A stretch of DNA of 18,411 nt from CAZMYO01 sp964570525 (GCA_964570525.1 CAZMYO010000051.1:1-18411), one strand, 5' to 3'; shown: positions 1 to 7,045, counted from the first letter of the stretch. Program-made: numbers and translations. Notes: a model not told the origin generated them from the sequence alone.

Positions 1-1
1 C

Positions 2-3000
2 AATGTTTTGGCTATCAAAGGAACTACGGCTTCGGCAAATGATATAAGCTCTGCTTTATTTGACATGACCGATACTGGAGGAAGAGAATTTGTAATATCG
101 GGAACTTCTGGCGGCGGCGGTGTGGTAAATATGGGAACATATAGCGGCAACGCTTTACAGTTGTTTACCAACAATGTTGGCCGAATAATTATTGATACCT
201 CGAATAATGTTAATCCGTTTCTTACCAATACTCAAAACTTAGGCACACCCTCTAAAGCCTGGAGGAATTTATTTGCTTCGGGCACGGCAATGTTTGGCAC
301 TGCGATTTCAGTCGCGAGTACATCGGTTGATCTGCTGGGTAAAGTCTACGTAGACTCTTCGGGCACTGTTAGCGCGTCGGGCACCATCACTAACTTTGGC
401 AACATACTAACCGGTACCAACAATACGTACGATCTTGGCACCGCCGGTACTGCTTTCAGGAACGCGTTTGTCTCGAGCACCATAACCGCGACATCAGTCA
501 CCAGCACCAAAATCGCCAACCTCTTTACTGATAACACCAATATCAGCCTCGTCACCTCAACACAGGTAAGCACCAGCAGCGCCCCTAATCTCACCAGCGT
601 TTTTGTGGCCGGTAAATACGCCTATATCACGGATGGCAGCTCCGACGCCAAATTGCATATTTTTGATGTAGCCGACCCGTCCCAGCCGGCGCGTATCGGA
701 CAGCTATCAGTAAAAGCAACGGCCCAGTCAAAGGCGCTCTATAAAGTATTCGTGGCCGGGCGTATCGCGTATGTAGGCGGTCAGATGAATGATCCAAATG
801 TGGGAAAATCTTTGTATACAATTGACATCTCCGAACCACTCAACCCGGTGGTCAAAGGAAGCTCAGGACCAGTACCAAGCCTAGGAATGGAGGGGCTGTT
901 TTCGGCCGGGAATTTTACCTATGCTACTGTTAGCACCACTCCCAATTTTTACAAATTTGATATGAGTAATATCTCCTCTCCCTCCTCTGTTACAATAGGC
1001 ACTGGCTTAACCACACCCCAACAAGTCGCGGTACGGGGAAACTACGCCTATATTACTGATTCCGGTGGATCAGCCGGTTTACGAATTATTGATGTTTCTC
1101 AAACTACTCTTCTCGTTACGAGCTTTACTACCGGCACCATCCCCACGGCGTTAGCGGTGCAAGGACGCTACGCCTATCTTACTGACGGCCGATTTTTACG
1201 CATTCTTGATGTTTCAAGCTCATCCACCGTGGCTTCCAAGGGAGCCCTTAATTTGGGGGCTAACCAAGGCACCTCCACCCTATTTGTCGCTGGCCGCTAT
1301 CTCTATACCGCCGATACGGTTTCTCCGAATAAACTGCATGTGGTTGATGTTGCTAGCTCCACCAACCCCGTGGAAGTTAAGAGCTTTACGATTCCTGCCG
1401 CATCAACGCCCGCCAATGGCGTCTTCGTCGCTGGCCGTTATGCCTATGTGGTCGGTAAATCCGACATGTCAATTATTGATTTGTCCGGTATTGAGACCAA
1501 TACGCTCGTGGCGCATTCGGCGGAAGTGGGCAGTCTTCAGGTGCTCTCGGACCTCTCCGTCGACGGACATTTGCGTCTCACCGGCGGTTTGTCAGTCGGG
1601 ACCAGCCTCTTGTCGCAAGGGTCAAATAATGCCAACAGCTTGGGAGCGGATGTGGCTGAAACCTATTACCTCTCCGGAACGGCCGGCCCAGCCGATGTGT
1701 TGGTTATTGATACGACCGCTTCTAATACGGTAAAAATCAGTCCAGGCATTCCTTACGATCCAAACGTAATCGGCGTTGCTTCTACCAACCCCGGGTTAAT
1801 TTTAGGCGGTGGCGACGGTATCAAGTTGGCTTTAGTCGGTCGCGTGCCAGTGAAAGTTTCTGGCATCAACGGACCGATCGCAATAGGAGACTCGCTCACC
1901 ACCTCACTGTTTCCCGGCTTAGCCATGAAGGCCACGCGGGAAGGACCAACGATTGGTAAAGCCTTAGAGAGTTTTTCAGGCTCGGCCACTTCCACCGGAG
2001 TTATCATGGTATTTTCTAACCTTGGTTGGAAACACACACTGGCGGACGTTTTAAGCATTGAAGAGAACGGACAAACGCTTAAGGTTGGTTCAGCCTCTTC
2101 TTCCTATAATTTTTTAATCACCGGCACCACTACCCTCATAGGGGATTTACGCGTGGGCGGTAATAGTTATTTCGGCGCCATCGCCTCTGGCACCTGGCAG
2201 GGTTCGCTCATTGGCAGCGTCTACGGCGGAACCGGACAGGATACGTCACTCTGGAATAGCCTCGTGCGTGTTACTGGCGGCGTCTGGGCAACGTCCACGG
2301 TTGATCTTACGCGCGACGTGGCGGGAATATTACCCCTCTCTGCTGGCGGCACGGGGAGCGCGAGTTGGAGCGGCGGCGGCTTGGTCTTTAGTGACGGCGT
2401 GCGGCTCACAAATAGCCCGAGTCTGGTGTGGGACGCGCTCACCAACCGGCTTGGTATCGGCACCTCCACTCCTTTTACGACCGCCAGTCTAAGCATAGAC
2501 GCGGGAAGTGATTCAAGTTATGGTCTTGCCGTGCGTGGAAAGATTAAAGCGACAGGGCTTATTACACAAAGTACTGCTCTAGACTTCGCCGAGAGGTATC
2601 CAATCAATCCGCAATGTTCGGCAAATGGCGATTGCCCCGAAGCCGGCGACATTGTTTGCCAAGATACCAACGCGTCTACTTTAACGGTTGAGAAATGTTC
2701 CGTGGCTAATAGCGATAAGGCCATCGGCATCGTCTCTACCAACCCGGGTTTTCTTCTGGAGGGTGGATTAGATGACAAAAATTCTAGAATAATCGCTTTG
2801 GCTGGTCGCGTGCCTATTAAAATTTCCACCACTAATGGAGTGATTCGTGCTGGCGACAAACTTACTTCGTCAGATATTTCCGGCATTGCCATGAAAGCAA
2901 CCGAGGAGGGCAAAACCATCGGCATTGCCTTGGAAGACTATTCGGCTAATATTACCGGAAAAATTATCGCGCAAGTGAATACTAGTTGGAACAACACTAT

Positions 3001-4495
3001 CTATCGAGTATTTACCGTGGACACCCACAACAAAAAAATCTATGTTGGCACCAGTACCGCGCCATTTGATTTGTCCTTAACCGGCAACTTCAGCATGACC
3101 TCGCCACTTCTTAACCAACTTTCGTTTGCCACCTCGACTGTCTTCACAAGCGCTGTCGGCAATCACACCGGCGCCCTGGCCTTTGTCTTTAACGCGGCTA
3201 GTTTTACCAGCTCATCACCCGATCGTTACCTCCTGTCCTTGCGCGCCAACAATGAAGCGCGTTTCTCGGTGTCTGCTAATGGCGATGTGCGCGCGGTTGG
3301 AAATTATTATGGCGCGAGCGCTGTCCTCGGCACCTCCACCAACCCGGGTGACTTGGCCGAGCGAGTAGACGTTTCCCCCGATGATTTGGTAGAAGCGGGG
3401 GATGTCATGATGGTAGACCCGGAGGCCTCTGATACTTATCGTCGCACCGCCGGATCCTACGAACAGGCGGTGGCTGGTGTTATCTCTACCAACCCAACCG
3501 TGATAGTCGGAAACGGCAAAACTTCCTATACCGCGGTTATGGCAATGGTTGGCCGGGTGCCGGTAAAAGTAACCTCACAAAATGGGCCAATTAAACAAGG
3601 CGATCTTTTGGTCTCGGCCTCTACTACCGGTTACGCCATGCGCTATGATCCGGCTAAAGACGATGGCCCGAAGATGGTGGGTGTAATTGGTGTGGCGCTT
3701 GATTCATTTGGCAACCGCGGCACGGGGAAAATTATGGCCTTGATTCGCGCTGGTTGGGCGCGCAACCAAACCGAAACCATCACTGCTTTGAAGGAAAAGA
3801 TAAATGAGCTTGCTACGAAGGGGTCGGTGGCCAACGATCCGGTTTCGCTGAATGTTGGCGCGAACGGCGGACAACTTACCTATACCGGAGGGGACCTGAA
3901 TTTATTAGGGAACACACTCTTGAATGTGGCTACGATTATTGGTAAAGATAACCGCTGGCGAATTGATGAGACCGGAAGATTTATCACGCGCCTCACTACC
4001 TCGGCCGGAGGAAAAGAGATGGTGGCGTTGCAATCGCCTACCGCTGAATTTGTCTTTTCGAGCTCATCAAAGATGGTAGCGGGAGAAGCACGCGTTATCT
4101 TTGATCAAGATACCCAAGAGATTCTTGATCCAACGCAGCCAATTAAAGTAACAGTAACGCTTACCTCGGCTGGTTCAAAAGGCGTCTATGTCAGCGAGAA
4201 AAACACGCAAGGTTTTGTGGTCAAAGAAAACGATGGCGGAAGTGGCACGGCTTCATTTGATTGGATGGTAGTGGCAAAACGTAAAGATGATACGGCAAGC
4301 AGTGGGGGTGGCGGAGGCCAGCCCAGCGAGGCCGTGGCCGGAGAAAAAATTGCCGCTTCTCCGTCTCCGGACTCCTCAATCTCTAGTACTGTGACCTCCA
4401 CTCCGCCACCAGGTGATCAGATTTCACTTCCAACTTCTTCTCCCGTTGTCTTGAGCACTCCCGAGGAAACCAGTACCACAAGCACGGGGCCGTGA
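2..4495 (+). CDS. Large modular surface protein (5' truncated): seven LVIVD propeller repeats and three phage-tail-like modules
   Basis: The frame is open to the window edge (codons Asn-Val precede the first possible TTG at 8), so the true start is missing. About 1,497 residues are visible. Residues about 20-165 hold repeats of the type 'N-x-YDLGT...AW/FRN-LF-SGT'. Residues about 200-500 hold seven repeats with 'VFVAGRYAYV...LxIIDVSxxxxP', matching LVIVD repeats and predicting a seven-bladed beta-propeller. Three related modules follow (about 549-682, 860-996, 1116-1252), each with 'D-x-AE', 'GVxSTNPG', 'GRVPVKV', 'NGPI--GD-L' and 'G-AMK'. Glycine-rich 'GGTG' strands like those of tail fibres separate modules 1 and 2. 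A short coiled coil (about 1258-1275), a beta-rich domain and a Pro/Ser/Thr tail end the protein. No LPXTG motif or C-terminal membrane anchor is seen. Likely role, inferred: extracellular adhesion or host contact. The modules resemble intramolecular-chaperone/peptidase regions of phage tail proteins, but this needs a profile search. Confidence 0.85.
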   Translation, partial: NVLAIKGTTASANDISSALFDMTDTGGREFVISGTSGGGGVVNMGTYSGNALQLFTNNVGRIIIDTSNNVNPFLTNTQNLGTPSKAWRNLFASGTAMFGTAISVASTSVDLLGKVYVDSSGTVSASGTITNFGNILTGTNNTYDLGTAGTAFRNAFVSSTITATSVTSTKIANLFTDNTNISLVTSTQVSTSSAPNLTSVFVAGKYAYITDGSSDAKLHIFDVADPSQPARIGQLSVKATAQSKALYKVFVAGRIAYVGGQMNDPNVGKSLYTIDISEPLNPVVKGSSGPVPSLGMEGLFSAGNFTYATVSTTPNFYKFDMSNISSPSSVTIGTGLTTPQQVAVRGNYAYITDSGGSAGLRIIDVSQTTLLVTSFTTGTIPTALAVQGRYAYLTDGRFLRILDVSSSSTVASKGALNLGANQGTSTLFVAGRYLYTADTVSPNKLHVVDVASSTNPVEVKSFTIPAASTPANGVFVAGRYAYVVGKSDMSIIDLSGIETNTLVAHSAEVGSLQVLSDLSVDGHLRLTGGLSVGTSLLSQGSNNANSLGADVAETYYLSGTAGPADVLVIDTTASNTVKISPGIPYDPNVIGVASTNPGLILGGGDGIKLALVGRVPVKVSGINGPIAIGDSLTTSLFPGLAMKATREGPTIGKALESFSGSATSTGVIMVFSNLGWKHTLADVLSIEENGQTLKVGSASSSYNFLITGTTTLIGDLRVGGNSYFGAIASGTWQGSLIGSVYGGTGQDTSLWNSLVRVTGGVWATSTVDLTRDVAGILPLSAGGTGSASWSGGGLVFSDGVRLTNSPSLVWDALTNRLGIGTSTPFTTASLSIDAGSDSSYGLAVRGKIKATGLITQSTALDFAERYPINPQCSANGDCPEAGDIVCQDTNASTLTVEKCSVANSDKAIGIVSTNPGFLLEGGLDDKNSRIIALAGRVPIKISTTNGVIRAGDKLTSSDISGIAMKATEEGKTIGIALEDYSANITGKIIAQVNTSWNNTIYRVFTVDTHNKKIYVGTSTAPFDLSLTGNFSMTSPLLNQLSFATSTVFTSAVGNHTGALAFVFNAASFTSSSPDRYLLSLRANNEARFSVSANGDVRAVGNYYGASAVLGTSTNPGDLAERVDVSPDDLVEAGDVMMVDPEASDTYRRTAGSYEQAVAGVISTNPTVIVGNGKTSYTAVMAMVGRVPVKVTSQNGPIKQGDLLVSASTTGYAMRYDPAKDDGPKMVGVIGVALDSFGNRGTGKIMALIRAGWARNQTETITALKEKINELATKGSVANDPVSLNVGANGGQLTYTGGDLNLLGNTLLNVATIIGKDNRWRIDETGRFITRLTTSAGGKEMVALQSPTAEFVFSSSSKMVAGEARVIFDQDTQEILDPTQPIKVTVTLTSAGSKGVYVSEKNTQGFVVKENDGGSGTASFDWMVVAKRKDDTASSGGGGGQPSEAVAGEKIAASPSPDSSISSTVTSTPPPGDQISLPTSSPVVLSTPEETSTTSTGP

Positions 4496-4520
4496 TTAGA
4501 AATAATTTATAAGTAAAAAA

Positions 4521-4549
4521 ATACCCCCGACTAAGTCGGGGGTATTTTT
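4521..4549. terminator. Bidirectional rho-independent terminator
   Basis: A perfect 11-bp stem (4521-4531 with 4535-4545) has a 3-base loop. It is preceded by a run of A (4514-4521) and followed by a T run (4545-4549), so it can terminate from both sides. It serves the surface protein gene (+) and the converging tRNA-Ala transcript (-). Confidence 0.9.
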
Positions 4550-4550
4550 G

Positions 4551-4623
4551 TGGACCGTACCGGGTTCGAACCGGTGACCTCTTCCATGCCATGGAAGCGC
4601 GCTACCAGCTGCGCTAACGGCCC
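4551..4623 (-). tRNA. tRNA-Ala(GGC), intact
   Basis: The reverse strand folds as a complete 73-base cloverleaf: 7-bp acceptor stem GGGCCGT/ACGGTCC, D stem GCGC/GCGC, anticodon stem CTTCC/GGAAG with loop ATGGCAT (anticodon GGC), variable loop AGGTC, T stem ACCGG/CCGGT with loop TTCGAAC, and discriminator A. The G3:U70 pair that marks alanine tRNAs is present. CCA is not encoded. The first 26 bases (plus 2 upstream bases) are duplicated at 4942-4969, on the far side of a GIY-YIG gene. The best promoter lies beyond that fragment, so this tRNA is probably transcribed together with the nuclease gene. Confidence 0.96.
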
Positions 4624-4627
4624 ATTT

Positions 4628-4894
4628 TTAAATCCTTATCTTGATTTCATTATCAGTGATAATTCTCTCGATAATCTTTCTGCTTTTAAGCCTCTTTAAC
4701 TTATACTCAATTTGTCTGGCTTCTTTTATCGTTGGATATTCCTGACTGAATGATATAATCCATGGCAAAAGCAAACGTGTAGATTTTACTAGTCCAATAC
4801 TATGCTCACGAAACCTATTAGCTAAATCTTCAGTACTGCCAATATAGTAGGAGTTATTCTTTAGACTTTTTAGGATATAGATGTGTCCTTCCAT
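4628..4894 (-). CDS. Small GIY-YIG nuclease (88 aa)
   Basis: A single-domain GIY-YIG family protein. The family motifs are complete: 'HIYIL' at the N-terminus for the first motif, 'YYIGST' for the second, Arg in 'NRFREH', and the metal-binding Glu in 'ARQIEYKLKRL'. GIY-YIG domains cut DNA in homing endonucleases, UvrC and some restriction enzymes; stand-alone versions of about 80-100 residues are common in Patescibacteria and mostly uncharacterised. I start it at the ATG at 4894 (MEGHIYIL) because the 14 residues upstream are outside the domain; no clear Shine-Dalgarno is visible. The stop codon lies 4 bases before the mature 5' end of tRNA-Ala and the gene is probably on the same transcript. 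It is AT-rich compared with neighbours. It belongs to a different GIY-YIG subtype from the protein at 18062. Confidence 0.88.
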   Translation of the reverse strand: MEGHIYILKSLKNNSYYIGSTEDLANRFREHSIGLVKSTRLLLPWIISFSQEYPTIKEARQIEYKLKRLKSRKIIERIITDNEIKIRI

Positions 4895-4922
4895 AATTAT
4901 AATTTGTCTTATAACCCTGACC

Positions 4923-4938
4923 TCCCCGATGGACATCG
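4923..4938. repeat. Hairpin replacing the tRNA-Ala anticodon arm
   Basis: CCCGAT, loop GGAC, ATCGGG: a perfect short hairpin that begins where the tRNA-Ala fragment stops matching the intact gene. The stem and loop cannot form a normal anticodon arm (no 7-base loop with U33). Similar CCCGA/TCGGG hairpins occur inside femAB (17196-17214). Confidence 0.7.
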
Positions 4939-4941
4939 GGA

Positions 4942-4969
4942 CGCGCTACCAGCTGCGCTAACGGCCCAT
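4942..4969 (-). pseudogene. 5' fragment of tRNA-Ala
   Basis: 28 bases identical to 4598-4625: acceptor 5' strand, D arm and base 26 of tRNA-Ala plus two flanking bases. Homology ends at the anticodon stem. A variable-loop-like AGGTCA survives beyond the hairpin, but no T arm or acceptor 3' strand is present, so it cannot make a tRNA. A strong promoter begins about 20 bases upstream. Confidence 0.88.
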
Positions 4970-4988
4970 CGATTTTTAAGATAAAAAA

Positions 4989-5017
4989 AGTATACCGCGG
5001 TTGGCGGTATCTGTCAA
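4989..5017 (-). promoter_or_regulatory. Sigma-70-type promoter upstream of the tRNA-Ala fragment
   Basis: On the minus strand TTGACA (5017-5012), a 17-base spacer and TATACT (4994-4989) lie about 22 bases before the tRNA-Ala 5' fragment (first base 4967). The spacer also contains a 7-bp inverted repeat (4992-4998 with 5004-5010) followed on the minus strand by seven T, so the stretch could also act as a terminator for the lipoprotein-like gene upstream. The promoter reading is favoured because both hexamers and spacing are near consensus and the distance suits a tRNA. Confidence 0.75.
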
Positions 5018-5026
5018 TCCTTTCTG

Positions 5027-5061
5027 AAGGAATTCCTTTACGCTATTTATCAACTTGATAA
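5027..5061. repeat. Two short palindromes upstream of the tRNA-Ala promoter
   Basis: A 12-bp perfect palindrome AAGGAATTCCTT (5027-5038) and TTATCAA-C-TTGATAA (5047-5061) lie just upstream of the promoter at 4989-5017. They could be operators or degraded repeat elements; nothing else is seen here. Confidence 0.4.
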
Positions 5062-5076
5062 GCAAAGTAAAGGGTA

Positions 5077-5110
5077 GGATACGGCACGAATATTCTTTCG
5101 TGCCGTATCC
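5077..5110 (-). terminator. Stem-loop after the Cys-rich lipoprotein-like gene
   Basis: A perfect 14-bp stem (5077-5090 with 5097-5110) with a 6-base loop lies about 33 bases past the stop codon at 5143. There is only a weak T run on the minus strand, so it may be a terminator or an mRNA-stabilising hairpin. Confidence 0.45.
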
Positions 5111-5142
5111 CTTTGGAGCGGGTGATTGGCCGTCTGATCTTT

Positions 5143-5631
5143 TTACCGTTCGGGCCAACACTTGTTGTCTTGGCCGCAGGCATAGGCCAGGATGCACTGC
5201 CCGCCACCGAAATTGTTGGGCTGGTTGGCGCAACAGCATTCCTGTGTCAGGTGGCCGCACGGCTGCGGGTTGACACAGCCGTCGCCCTTGGGCTCCGGGA
5301 GCATGTCCGGCATCGGAGTCATGTCGATCTTGGGCTCGGGCCAACACTTGTTATCTTGGCCGCAGGCATAGGCCGGGATGCACTGCCCGCCACCGAAATG
5401 GTTGGGCTGGTTGGCGCAACAGCATTCCTGTGACAGATCGCCGCACGGCTGCGGGTTGACACAGCCGTCGCCCTTGGGCTCCGGGAGCATGTCCGGGTTG
5501 GTCATGTCCGGCATCGACATCATGTCGACTTGCGCCACGTCGGCGCTGGCCGTGCCATTGTCGTCCGTGGGTAGGGGCTCGCGGGAGCAGACGGAGAGGG
5601 TGGCGCTGAAAAGGACGATCAGATAGCGCAT
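5143..5631 (-). CDS. Cys-rich tandem-repeat putative lipoprotein, likely acquired
   Basis: 162 residues from the ATG at 5631, chosen for the strong AAGGAG a few bases upstream and because the promoter -10 lies inside the longer in-frame extension. A short hydrophobic leader (residues 3-14) ends at Cys15 in 'LSVC', a near-lipobox with unusual Val at -1. Residues about 16-48 are low complexity with 'PDM' repeats. Two nearly identical units follow, each with 'GDGCVNPQPCG', 'QECCCANQP', 'FGGGQC' and 'ACGQDNKCWPE', about eight Cys each, which suggests disulfide-bonded exported domains. The DNA repeat has a 186-bp period. The gene is clearly richer in GC than its neighbours. I do not recognise a named family; the style recalls lipoproteins of Myxococcota-like bacteria, so transfer is suspected. 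Function unknown. Confidence 0.75.
   Translation of the reverse strand: MRYLIVLFSATLSVCSREPLPTDDNGTASADVAQVDMMSMPDMTNPDMLPEPKGDGCVNPQPCGDLSQECCCANQPNHFGGGQCIPAYACGQDNKCWPEPKIDMTPMPDMLPEPKGDGCVNPQPCGHLTQECCCANQPNNFGGGQCILAYACGQDNKCWPER
5151..5496. repeat. Tandem 186-bp repeat in the Cys-rich gene
   Basis: The stretch 5151-5310 recurs at 5337-5496 with few differences. The offset is exactly 186 bp (62 codons), so unit number can change without shifting the frame. Confidence 0.9.
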
Positions 5632-5721
5632 GGGCGCTCCTTGGTGTTTTTCCCAGCGGACGTGCGGCACAACGGAACTATTCCGGCGTGTCCGTAATAT
5701 CCTAGCTAGGAAAGACCCAGT

Positions 5722-5750
5722 ACTATACAACAGTTCAGGCTATTTGTCAA
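5722..5750 (-). promoter_or_regulatory. Strong sigma-70-type promoter of the Cys-rich gene
   Basis: On the minus strand TTGACA (5750-5745), exactly 17 bases, then TATAGT (5727-5722). The expected start is near 5715, giving a leader of about 85 bases before the ATG at 5631. Confidence 0.8.
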
Positions 5751-5790
5751 TAGGCACGTTGTGCATAGGTTGTGCATAGGCACGTTGTGC
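5750..5790. repeat. Three direct repeats abutting the -35 box
   Basis: ATAGGCACGTTGTGC occurs at 5750-5764 and 5776-5790, with a shortened copy ATAGGTTGTGC at 5765-5775. The full copies contain the small palindrome GCAC-gtt-GTGC. Their position directly upstream of the -35 suggests regulator binding sites. The rest of the 318-base gap between 5631 and 5950 holds only this promoter region and the ychF leader. Confidence 0.55.
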
Positions 5791-5825
5791 AGGCCGAATT
5801 ATATCCATAATGCCCCGCCCCATCA

Positions 5826-5854
5826 TTGCCTTTTTTTGGTTATTTGGGTATAGT
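5826..5854 (+). promoter_or_regulatory. Candidate promoter of ychF
   Basis: TTGCCT (5826-5831), 17-base spacer, TATAGT (5849-5854). The transcript would start near 5861 and include the inverted repeat at 5864-5943. Confidence 0.55.
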
Positions 5855-5863
5855 GTCTCAATG

Positions 5864-5943
5864 AGTCCAAAGTCTATAAAGTCCATAAAGTCGAAAGCAG
5901 ACATTCACTTTAAAGACTTTATGGACTTTTGACTTTATAGACT
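5864..5943. repeat. Imperfect inverted repeat of the AAAGTC family in the ychF leader
   Basis: Units of the type agtctataa/agtccataa run rightward in 5864-5897 and as their reverse complement in 5908-5943, so the leader can fold into a long imperfect AT-rich hairpin ending 6 bases before the ychF start codon. The same units occur at 16491-16527 and a related heptamer lies inside ychF and femAB. Confidence 0.65.
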
Positions 5944-5949
5944 ACCCGT

Positions 5950-7029
5950 ATGTCATTTTCTATCGGAATTGTCGGCCTGCCTAATGTGGGAAAGTCAACG
6001 CTATTCAACGCCTTAACCAGAAGCAAGCAGGCCAATGTGCAAAATTATCCGTTCTGTACCATTGATCCTAACGTGGGCGTGGTGGAAGTTCCCGACAAAC
6101 GCTTGGAGGAGTTAGCCAGAGTTTCCAAATCTAAAAAAATTATTCCGACCGTCATCGAATTCGTGGATATTGCCGGTTTGGTAAAAGGGGCTTCGGCCGG
6201 CGAAGGATTGGGAAATAAATTTTTATCGCATATCCGTGAAACCGACGCTATTGCTCAAGTGGTGCGGGCTTTTCGCGACGACAATATCATTCATGTGCAT
6301 AATCGCGTAGATCCGCGCGATGACGCGGCTATCATCAACACCGAACTGGCGCTGGCGGATCTGCAAACCGTGGAAAAGCGCCTTAAAGCCGCCAAAAGCT
6401 CGGCCAAAGGCGCCGGTGCCAAAGAATTTCAACCGCAGGTGGATGTATTTGAGAAAATTTTTAATCATCTTCAAACCGGCTTGCCCGCTCGTCAGCTTGA
6501 GTTTACTGAAGACGAACTCGCTCTGGTGAGTGAATTGCATTTGCTCACCATGAAGCCGATGATGTATGTGGTGAATGTGGACGAAAGTCCAAAGTCGAAA
6601 GTCGAAAGTACGAAAGTCGACGAACAAACGCCACAAATTGAAGTAAGCGCCAAGCTCGAAGCGGAGCTTGCCGACTTAAGCGAAGCAGAGGCGCGGCAGT
6701 ATTTAAAAGAAATGGGCACCGAGCAAACCGGTTTGGATAAATTAATTGTCGCCGGCTATAATTTGCTCAACCTCATAACTTATTTCACTTCCGGCGAGCC
6801 GGAAACACGCGCCTGGACGGTAAAAAATGGAACCAAAGCGCCGGAAGCCGCCGGAGTTATCCACACCGATTTCGTTAAAGGTTTTGTAAAAGCCGATGTG
6901 GCTAATTGGAAAGATTTTGTGGATTGCGCCGGCTGGAGCGGAGTAAAGGAAGATGGTAAAATGAGATTAGAAGGGAAAGAATATGTCGTAAAAGATGGAG
7001 ACGTGTGTTACTTTCATATTAGTCATTAG
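5950..7029 (+). CDS. ychF: Redox-regulated ATPase/GTPase YchF (OLA1 family)
   Basis: 359 residues, close to the usual 363. YchF is a ribosome-associated cytoplasmic P-loop NTPase of the Obg/TRAFAC class that prefers ATP. The P-loop GLPNVGKST is at residues 9-17. The nucleotide-specificity motif is NVDE (209-212), replacing the NKxD of true GTPases, as expected for the OLA1/YchF group. The C-terminal TGS domain (about 280-357) ends 'VKDGDVCYFHISH', typical of the family. Residues about 213-226 (SPKSKVESTKVDEQ) come from a heptanucleotide repeat tract and look like an insertion directly after NVDE. The ATG at 5950 gives the standard N-terminus MSFSIGIVGLPN. Downstream, the VIT-like gene follows on the same strand after 53 bases with a hairpin between. 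Confidence 0.96.
   Translation: MSFSIGIVGLPNVGKSTLFNALTRSKQANVQNYPFCTIDPNVGVVEVPDKRLEELARVSKSKKIIPTVIEFVDIAGLVKGASAGEGLGNKFLSHIRETDAIAQVVRAFRDDNIIHVHNRVDPRDDAAIINTELALADLQTVEKRLKAAKSSAKGAGAKEFQPQVDVFEKIFNHLQTGLPARQLEFTEDELALVSELHLLTMKPMMYVVNVDESPKSKVESTKVDEQTPQIEVSAKLEAELADLSEAEARQYLKEMGTEQTGLDKLIVAGYNLLNLITYFTSGEPETRAWTVKNGTKAPEAAGVIHTDFVKGFVKADVANWKDFVDCAGWSGVKEDGKMRLEGKEYVVKDGDVCYFHISH
6586..6620. repeat. Heptamer (AGTCGAA) tract inside ychF
   Basis: Degenerate AGTCCAA/AGTCGAA units, in the reading frame, encode the lysine/serine-rich insert after NVDE. The same unit occurs twice in femAB (16941, 17546). Confidence 0.8.
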
Positions 7030-7045
7030 AAATTAGATATTATCC

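Larger units (their letters stand above)
4551..4969 (-). mobile_element. Candidate GIY-YIG / tRNA-Ala islet
   Basis: Read on the minus strand the unit runs: tRNA-Ala 5' fragment (4969-4942), hairpin (4938-4923), GIY-YIG nuclease (4894-4628), intact tRNA-Ala (4623-4551). The 28-bp duplication (4942-4969 identical to 4598-4625) brackets the nuclease. The architecture repeats at the tRNA-Arg(CCG) locus near 18 kb. I interpret it as a small element that split the original tRNA gene and brought a replacement 5' half. Mobility is inferred only; there is no recombinase and no target-site duplication beyond the tRNA sequence. Confidence 0.5.

Noticed and set aside
4923..4969. A second functional tRNA-Ala or other tRNA
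   Set aside because: The hairpin cannot form a 7-base anticodon loop with U33, and no T arm or acceptor 3' strand follows.
4989..5010. Rho-independent terminator for the Cys-rich gene (7-bp stem then T7 on the minus strand)
   Set aside because: The same bases form the spacer and -10 of a near-consensus promoter in front of the tRNA-Ala fragment. The stem is short, and another hairpin lies nearer the gene end (5077-5110). Dual use cannot be excluded.
5055..5626. Plus-strand open frames across the Cys-rich gene
   Set aside because: They are antisense shadows of a GC-rich repeated gene; the minus strand has a promoter, a Shine-Dalgarno site and a signal-peptide-like start.
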